From NCBI RefSeq assembly GCF_000708205.1, contig NW_014575556.1, forward strand, positions 248,599 to 312,598: 64,000 nt of DNA, given 5' to 3'. Origin of the DNA: Mixia osmundae IAM 14324 (Eukaryota; Basidiomycota; Mixiomycetes; Mixiales; Mixiaceae). The notes beneath the pieces were generated by a model, which was not told the DNA's origin, made no database searches, and saw only the letters and a program-made list of their open reading frames with translations. Both the position numbers and the translations under genes were made by a program. Positions within the stretch are counted from its first letter, which is position 1. Each line of letters begins with the position of its first letter. Shown piece by piece: positions 58,853-64,000 of the stretch.

Positions 58853-59117
58853 CTGTCATCATACCCGATACTTCAGCTTGCCTGTCCGGCGAGAGATCCA
58901 AGCCGGCTGACCTTGGAGTGAGGCGAGCTTGACCTTTGGACTGCTGTCGATTTCCTGCGCGGACGCCGTGGCTGGTCAAATCTCTCACGGTCGCGACACA
59001 AGCCTCTGACCGGAAGAAAGTCGCCCGCCAGGTTTTGTGCAGCTACAAAGGTCAGTCTGACGCTGGCTTGCTCACTGTCCAGATGGCTGAAGGAGTACGA
59101 TTGGGCAGACAACCAGC
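58853..59117. promoter_or_regulatory. Divergent ribosomal-protein promoter (RPL17 / RPS21)
   Basis: 265 bp between two divergent ribosomal protein ATGs. It contains a possible 5' UTR intron for RPS21 (GTCAGTCTGACG...TGTCCAG, ~59052-59082) and an out-of-frame upstream ATG at 59083. Such an arrangement suits co-regulation of both genes; no factor site was identified. Confidence 0.55.
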
Positions 59118-59445
59118 ATGGAGAACGACGCAGGACAGGTGGTAGATCTCTACGTGCCGAGAAAGTCAGTTGGGGCTCACTGCACGCATAGCTTGTGCCT
59201 GAGCCTTGATGCTTGACAGATGCGCTGCTACGAACCAGCTCCTGACCGCAAAGGATCACGCATCGGTCCAGATCAACATTGCAGATGTTGACGAGGAGGG
59301 AAGAATGATTCCCGGCCAGGTACACTCTTATGCCCTCTGTGGCAGCGTCAGACAATACGGCGAGTCCGACGAGTCTGTCAACCGATTGGCTCAACGTGAT
59401 GGCAGTCAGTCACTCCTGACATCAGCTGCGTGGCTGTCTGGCTGA
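59118..59445 (+). CDS. RPS21: Cytosolic ribosomal protein S21 (eS21)
   Basis: Small-subunit protein needed for 20S pre-rRNA maturation. Two exons (59118-59164, 59220-59445) give 90 residues. [16 protein letters not shown] is the family start; then [40 protein letters not shown] and [20 protein letters not shown]. The C-terminus ([14 protein letters not shown]) is slightly longer than usual. The intron is 55 nt (GTCAGT...CTTGACAG). Confidence 0.95.
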
Positions 59446-59655
59446 TCCTGCAAGTCGTGCCGCCACAGTCGTCAAGGGCGTCTTCAGCTATGCGCAATAG
59501 ATTCGTCTCATCTGCGATTGCATGACTTGTATTGTCCCTCGCTTGGCTCATCCGACGCATCGCATTCACGCAGTCCGATCAATGATGCCCTCCAGCAATC
59601 GCTGGCCTGCTCATGACTCAAGGGACGCCTTGATCGCGTCTCATCACTTCTTACA

Positions 59656-59757
59656 ATGCTCGACGATTTTGATCACGACGAACTCGACTGGCCATACACG
59701 TCGCCGCTGCTGTATATACGGGATGAGCTCGAATCGCGTGAGCCAGTCTTAACGTAA
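59656..59757 (+). other. Possible upstream ORF or first exon of the AhpD-like gene
   Basis: A 33-codon ATG-started frame (MLDDFDHDELDWPYTSPLLY...). Its last codons overlap a good donor GTAAGC at 59754. It could splice into the next gene (for example to 59795 or 59825, both in frame) and replace the ATG at 59814, or act as an upstream ORF. Confidence 0.35.
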
Positions 59758-59813
59758 GCCTGTGAGGAGCCTTGACATCGACTTCCTGCGTGAGTCGCGT
59801 CGGACGAGCCGAG

Positions 59814-60501
59814 ATGAGCGCAAGCAAGGACGACCCTCGCCCTGCACGAATATCCTACCGCTACCCTTCTCCGGGCTCGTCCCAAGTCGCCGACGAGACG
59901 CGTGAACGTCGACAGCGCCAAGGCGAACACGGCCTGCTTCCTCTAGACGGTCAGCCCATCCTCTCTGTCGTCGACAATGTCCTTACGAGTCATACGTATT
60001 CTCAGGCATCTTACTCCATAGTGAAGTCAGTTCGACTCATTCAAGCTAGTCGATTGTCCTCACGCTGGCTTCCTGAAGCCCATCTGCGCAGGATGGAATG
60101 CTCTGATGGGTCAAATCAGACGCGGCACGACAATGCCACCCTTGCTCATCGAAGTACTCATCCTACGCGTGGCCGTACTCAATGAAGCCACTTTCGAATG
60201 GGAAGCACACTTGCAAGATGCTCACAAGGCCGGTATTACCTCTGATCAGCTTCACAAAGTCCGCCAGATTGAGCTCAAGCGTGATGATACTTTTGAGCCG
60301 GCCTACTGGGCAGCCTTGGCCATTGCGGATGCGTCAACTCGTCATGTCAAAGTACCACAAGAGACCTTTGATGAGCTCAAATCGCACTTTGATGAGAGAG
60401 AGTGCGTAGAGATCATGGCAACGATCGCATCTTACAATATGGTCTCTCGCTTCTTGGTTGCTTTCAATGTCGATGGAGCCAATGCAAGGTCACTGCCATG
60501 A
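59814..60501 (+). CDS. AhpD-like / carboxymuconolactone decarboxylase family protein
   Basis: Three exons (59814-59949, 60006-60025, 60079-60501) give 192 residues. The 20 nt middle exon completes LDGILLHSEPICAGWNALMG, the standard lead-in of the family, followed by QIRRGTTMPPLLIEVLILRV, AVLNEATFEWEAHLQDA and AGITSDQLHKVRQIEL. The canonical CxxC-x3-H of AhpD is absent: FEWEAHLQDA keeps the Glu/His pair, and the helix near the end reads ECVEIMATIASYNMVSRFLV. It resembles the fungal CMD proteins without peroxidase cysteines. The function is unknown. The third exon uses an AAG acceptor. Its stop lies 41 bp from that of the convergent reductase gene. Confidence 0.8.
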
Positions 60502-60542
60502 TAGTGTTACATTGTTTGGTATCGCTACAGAGCGTGCTCCGA

Positions 60543-62002
60543 CTAGTTCGCTTTGCTATCCCGGGCTTTCTTCCTCAATGCGCGTGCTTTGATATCCTTG
60601 TGCAATCCTGTCCGCAGGCTTGGTTCAACAACTGCTGCTGCTGGGGAAAGTCAAAGAGGAACGAACGCTTGTTGTAGGCGATCCACATGGTCCATGTCCC
60701 CAGATGATCTATGATGAACTGAACGATCGCGTGACCGAGATGGGGTGTCGAAGTAAAAGGCGCCGCAGAGACTGCACCCACTTGCACTCCAACATGTGCA
60801 AGCGCCGATTCTGCACGAATTCGCAGTGAGCACATGCAGAGCATGCTCGAAGAAGAATGACGTACTGACGTAGGCTTGCGGCATCGGCGTGAGGAAGTTG
60901 GGTTTCCTGATCTTGCTCAGCTTAGAGACCTGCGAGACACGGTTTCAAAGAGAGGCATGAGTTGTCAGTGCATGCGCACGCACGACAAAGTAAGTATTGA
61001 GGAGCGAGACGGTGATGCCGAAGTCTTGCATCTCGCTTCCGAGGGCATTGCTCCAAGTGTAGAGGAAAGCTTTGGAACCCGAGTAGACCGATAGCAGCGG
61101 CGTTGGTATCAATGCGGCGAATGAACCGACGTTCAATATCAGTCCTCGTCGACTGTTGAGCGTCGCGATGCCTCAGCAAAGGGGAAAGCTCGGGCGTGTG
61201 TGGTCACTGACCGTTCGACCATGCCTGGCAAGACGAGCTTTGTGATTCGCAGGACAGACAAGACGTTGATCTCGACGATCCGCTCGTTCTCGTCAGAGTC
61301 GAGTTCGTGGTAGTACTCTGGGTAGTCGTGGCTTTGACCGACGTTATTGACTGGAGCGCGTCGATGATCAGACGGGTCGGACGGGTCGAAATGCATCACT
61401 TACCGAGCACGCCAATGTTGAGTCCCTTGAGCGCGTAGGAGAGCTTCTCGTACTGCGCCGGGCTAGCCTGAGCAAAGTCAATAGCATGCGTCACAGATTC
61501 GATGTGGGGACATTTTTCAGCTGCACCGGTTCTCATTCGAGTCAGAATCAAAGCAGTATGCTGCTGACATGAGCTGAGGACCGACCGAGCTCTTTGGCGA
61601 CCTTGTCGAGTTTGTCTTGACTGCGCGAGATGAGCACGACGTTGAAGCCTGCCTTGCCGAGCTGCATGGCAAACTCATAGCCGATGCCTGCTGTGCTTCC
61701 CGTGACGACTGTTGCACGATAGTGTGAGTGACAGCTTATTGAGGCCAAGTCGCAAAGACGTGCCTGCCCATGCGCCTGTATTGGCTCCATACTTCGTGAT
61801 CTGTGACTCTGTCCGTGAGTCATGCATAGTCCGTTAAGCTGGACGAGCATACGGAGGGTCCACCGAAGATGTAGCCAAGCCAGAGTCGAGTCCAGTCGTA
61901 GAGCAACGAGGTTGTGACGAGTATGCCGACGAGCGCAAAGAAGGAGAGATAGTAGACGCTCGCATCGTCTGTCGATCGATTGAGCACACTGTACACAAGC
62001 AT
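60543..62002 (-). CDS. IFA38: Very-long-chain 3-ketoacyl-CoA reductase (Ifa38/KAR)
   Basis: ER enzyme for the first reduction in very-long-chain fatty acid elongation. Nine exons (62002-61853, 61800-61764, 61708-61586, 61520-61404, 61350-61212, 61152-60984, 60929-60866, 60810-60667, 60607-60543) give 335 residues. The N-terminal anchor is [23 protein letters not shown] motifs are [21 protein letters not shown] and [20 protein letters not shown], then GSKAF (Tyr-x3-Lys). C-terminal pieces are [17 protein letters not shown] and [16 protein letters not shown], with a Lys-rich end [12 protein letters not shown] resembling the ER-retrieval tail. Intron 2 is GC-AG. Every exon is short, so only splicing reveals the enzyme. 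Confidence 0.93.
61709..61763 (-). other. GC-AG intron in the 3-ketoacyl-CoA reductase gene
   Basis: Donor CAG|GCACGT and acceptor GCAACAG. It gives the expected [14 protein letters not shown] junction; the nearest GT (6 nt on) would break the frame. Confidence 0.8.
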
Positions 62003-62336
62003 AGAGTACGAGGTGGACCTGACTGACCTTGTACGACGAGTAAGCGCAGACGGTCCATCGTCACTTGCGTGTGGAGTCGGCACGTGAAGCCGGCTATTTA
62101 TGATTCTCTGCGATTGACATGATAGGCCGTCATGATCAAGACTTGATCGATCACACGAGTAGGCACGGGCCTGGCATGGCATACACACGACTAGAGACAG
62201 CATGTGATGTGCAACTTTGGATTCATTTGAGTGTCATAGGAACAACAGGGCATACAGCGAGTGAGCTCGCATATATCTTTTTGCGTACATAGATGCGATC
62301 GAAGCGTACGAAACGACTGTCTGCTGACTGGCTGCA
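62003..62336. other. 334 bp intergenic region
   Basis: Between two minus-strand genes. It holds the promoter of the reductase gene and the 3' UTR of the cyclin gene. Nothing else was seen. Confidence 0.6.
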
Positions 62337-63688
62337 TCACCAGCTCGACTTGGCAGAGGCCTGTTGAGCGTAGTCTGACGCTTCGAGATGAGGATAGTGA
62401 GCGAACGTAGCGCTCGAAGCCGATCTGAATGCTGCCCAGTTCTTCGCGTACACGTGATACGGTGAAGTTTCGCTCGGCGTCATGGGACCGGTAGATTCGT
62501 AGGCCGGGCTCGACATGGGCGAGTGAGTAGCTGAAGGCATAGCAGAGGAATCTGCCGTGCTCGCTGCGGCATAGTGCGCCTTGCGTAACATGGCCAGGTG
62601 GCTCGAGCTCGAGGTAGCAGACATGCAAGAGGATGCGCTCGAGTGCCGCCTGTGATGAGATGAACCGGATCGATACGAGTCCGGTGAATCGTATGAGCCA
62701 GTGCTGGATACAGCAGAGCAATCTGATAGCTCTGGCGATCGCATGGCCTCTTCGACATGGCGAGCCTCTTGCGTCCGCCTCGGCGCATGCGGCGCGGGAA
62801 TGATAGCAGGTGCAGTCGCAGGACGGGGTTGCAGGAGAGCGTGTGCAGCATCAGCAGCACGCTTGTGCCTTTGCGCATCGGCTGCATTGAAATCGTCAAG
62901 ACTGCTTCGGGTATCTGACCTCGCTCGCTTGTTGGATGCTCGGATCGTGTAGGCGCCCGATAGGACTGCCTCGCTCGACGAGAAAGGCTGAACGGGTGCA
63001 GTGGAAGCGATGAAGGATGGCAGACGTTGGACGAAGGCTTCTAGCTCCTCTCGCGTGACGACGACGTTCCAGCCCAGGAAAGCGAACAGCTCGCGTTCCA
63101 TCTGATTGACCTCGCGCAGGGCGAAGAAGTCGCCACCGACGATGGCCCACGACTTGTTCGAGTAAGTGTCGTCCATGGTGATCTTGCTCGATAGCATGAG
63201 CGACGAGAGGAACAGTCGGTGAGGTGATGAAGAAGTGCCTCGAGCGGAGGGGTATCGCGCTTTGAGTCTGTCGAGCAGGAGCAGAGACTGCAAGATGATG
63301 CAGTCGGGTAGTCTTGTGCGGTAGAGCGCATAGGCGATAAAGAGGACGAGCGGAGGTGGCTCTTTCGTCACCTCGTCCTCACATTTTGGCGAGGCCGGTG
63401 GAGTGTCTATATTCTCGCGCAGGTAGTTTGGCTCAGGTGCGGGCGCGGGTGCTGCAGGAGCAAAGAGAGTGGTGATCACTCGCTCGCATAGCTCGGCCAT
63501 CTCTGTCCCAGTCGATCCGGTTAGCTCGGCTATCGAGACAAGTCAGGTGGTCACGAACCTCTCTGGCCATGGTATTTGTCCGAACCTGACGAGCGGCCAG
63601 ACTTGCGGCTCGCCTTTTGGGGTGGGAACACGTTGACCGAGGTGTGCTCGGCTGACTGGCCGGCGCAGGCATGATGGGGTGATGTCAT
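62337..63688 (-). CDS. Pho85-type cyclin (Pcl family)
   Basis: Two exons (63688-63559, 63502-62337) give 431 residues. The cyclin box starts MAELCERVITTLFAP and continues PLVLFIAYALYRTRLPDCII, LQSLLLLDRLKARYPSA, HRLFLSSLMLSSKITMDDTY, SNKSWAIVGGDFFALREVNQ and MERELFAFLGWNVVVTREEL, the pattern of Pcl1/Pcl2/Pcl9-type partners of the CDK Pho85. The C-terminal ~220 residues are Ser/Ala-rich and disordered. The first exon (MTSPHHACAGQ...) is joined by a GTTCGT...GGGACAG intron of 56 nt; a start at 63500 is the alternative. Confidence 0.85.
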
Positions 63689-64000
63689 GGCGAGTGATAT
63701 GTCAAGTTGGGTCGGATCAGAGTTCTATAGATCTAGTAGGCCTGTTGTCGTTGCGATCTGCGTGGACAGACGACTGACGATCCGGCTCTATGTGCAGGAG
63801 CGTATCCGCCACGGCAGCTCTCGGGAGGGCGTGAAAAAATGGCCGAGGTCGGCGGTCAAGTCGATCTCGTCTCGGCTTCGGAGCGTCTGGACGGTCGTCG
63901 GCTGGCAAGACGTGACTCCTCGGTCGGCAGCTCTGTGCAAGGGCCTCGAGTCGGGATGTGATCCTCTTCTGATCCGAAAATGGTCTGCTCTCGAGACAAT
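63689..64000. other. 312 bp at the window edge, no gene seen
   Basis: Upstream of the cyclin gene. Only short ORFs on either strand. It may hold promoter sequence or the edge of a gene outside the window. Confidence 0.5.

Overview
The window is nuclear DNA of a compact fungal genome, most likely a basidiomycete (perhaps Pucciniomycotina; this is an inference). Genes lie close together on both strands and are broken by about 90 short introns of roughly 40-65 nt, usually with a CTNA-type branch point. The gene set is purely eukaryotic: SRP54, cytosolic ribosomal proteins, complex I subunits and assembly factors, Zn2Cys6 and velvet regulators, and a DUF7918 protein typical of basidiomycetes. I found no tRNA, rRNA, CRISPR, transposon, viral copy, centromere or telomere repeat. 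All exon structures were read by eye from splice sites and protein-family continuity, so a boundary may be off by a base or a start may be missed.

Layout. 0-3 kb: two DUF3431 genes, tail to tail. 3-11 kb: a disordered protein, an FxF nucleoporin-like gene, the complex I assembly methyltransferase NDUFAF7, a nuclear-looking unknown and, after a 1.7 kb gap, a Zn2Cys6 factor. 12-23 kb: methylenetetrahydrofolate reductase (10 exons), a Thp3/LENG8 SAC3-domain protein, a complex I 21 kDa subunit, a coiled-coil WD40 protein, SRP54 and an unknown. 23-31 kb: a FAD-linked oxidoreductase with a large insertion, a mitochondrial ABC exporter, an AIM41/YqeY protein and a C2H2 factor. 32-41 kb: a FAR1-like zinc-finger protein, an FHIP-family protein, PKR1, RRP9 and an F-box-like protein. 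41-51 kb: a VelB-like velvet gene, a gene-poor 3.6 kb stretch, a DUF7918 gene, the branched-chain 2-oxoacid dehydrogenase E1 alpha and a second VelB-like gene in the opposite orientation. 51-64 kb: a PPR protein, a disordered protein, TEN1, RPL17 and RPS21 (head to head), an AhpD-like protein, the 3-ketoacyl-CoA reductase of very-long-chain fatty acid elongation and a Pho85-type cyclin.

Genes are often paired head to head over 80-270 bp (NDUFAF7/unknown, THP3/complex I, MDL1/AIM41, PKR1/RRP9, RPL17/RPS21). Convergent genes can stop within 2-70 bp of each other. Many products act in mitochondria (NDUFAF7, complex I 21 kDa, MDL1, AIM41, BCKDHA, a PPR protein), but I see no operon-like cluster or biosynthetic pathway. 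The most notable features are five GC-AG introns, several exons of 16-22 nt, the split FAD domain and the two inverted local paralog pairs (DUF3431 and velvet).
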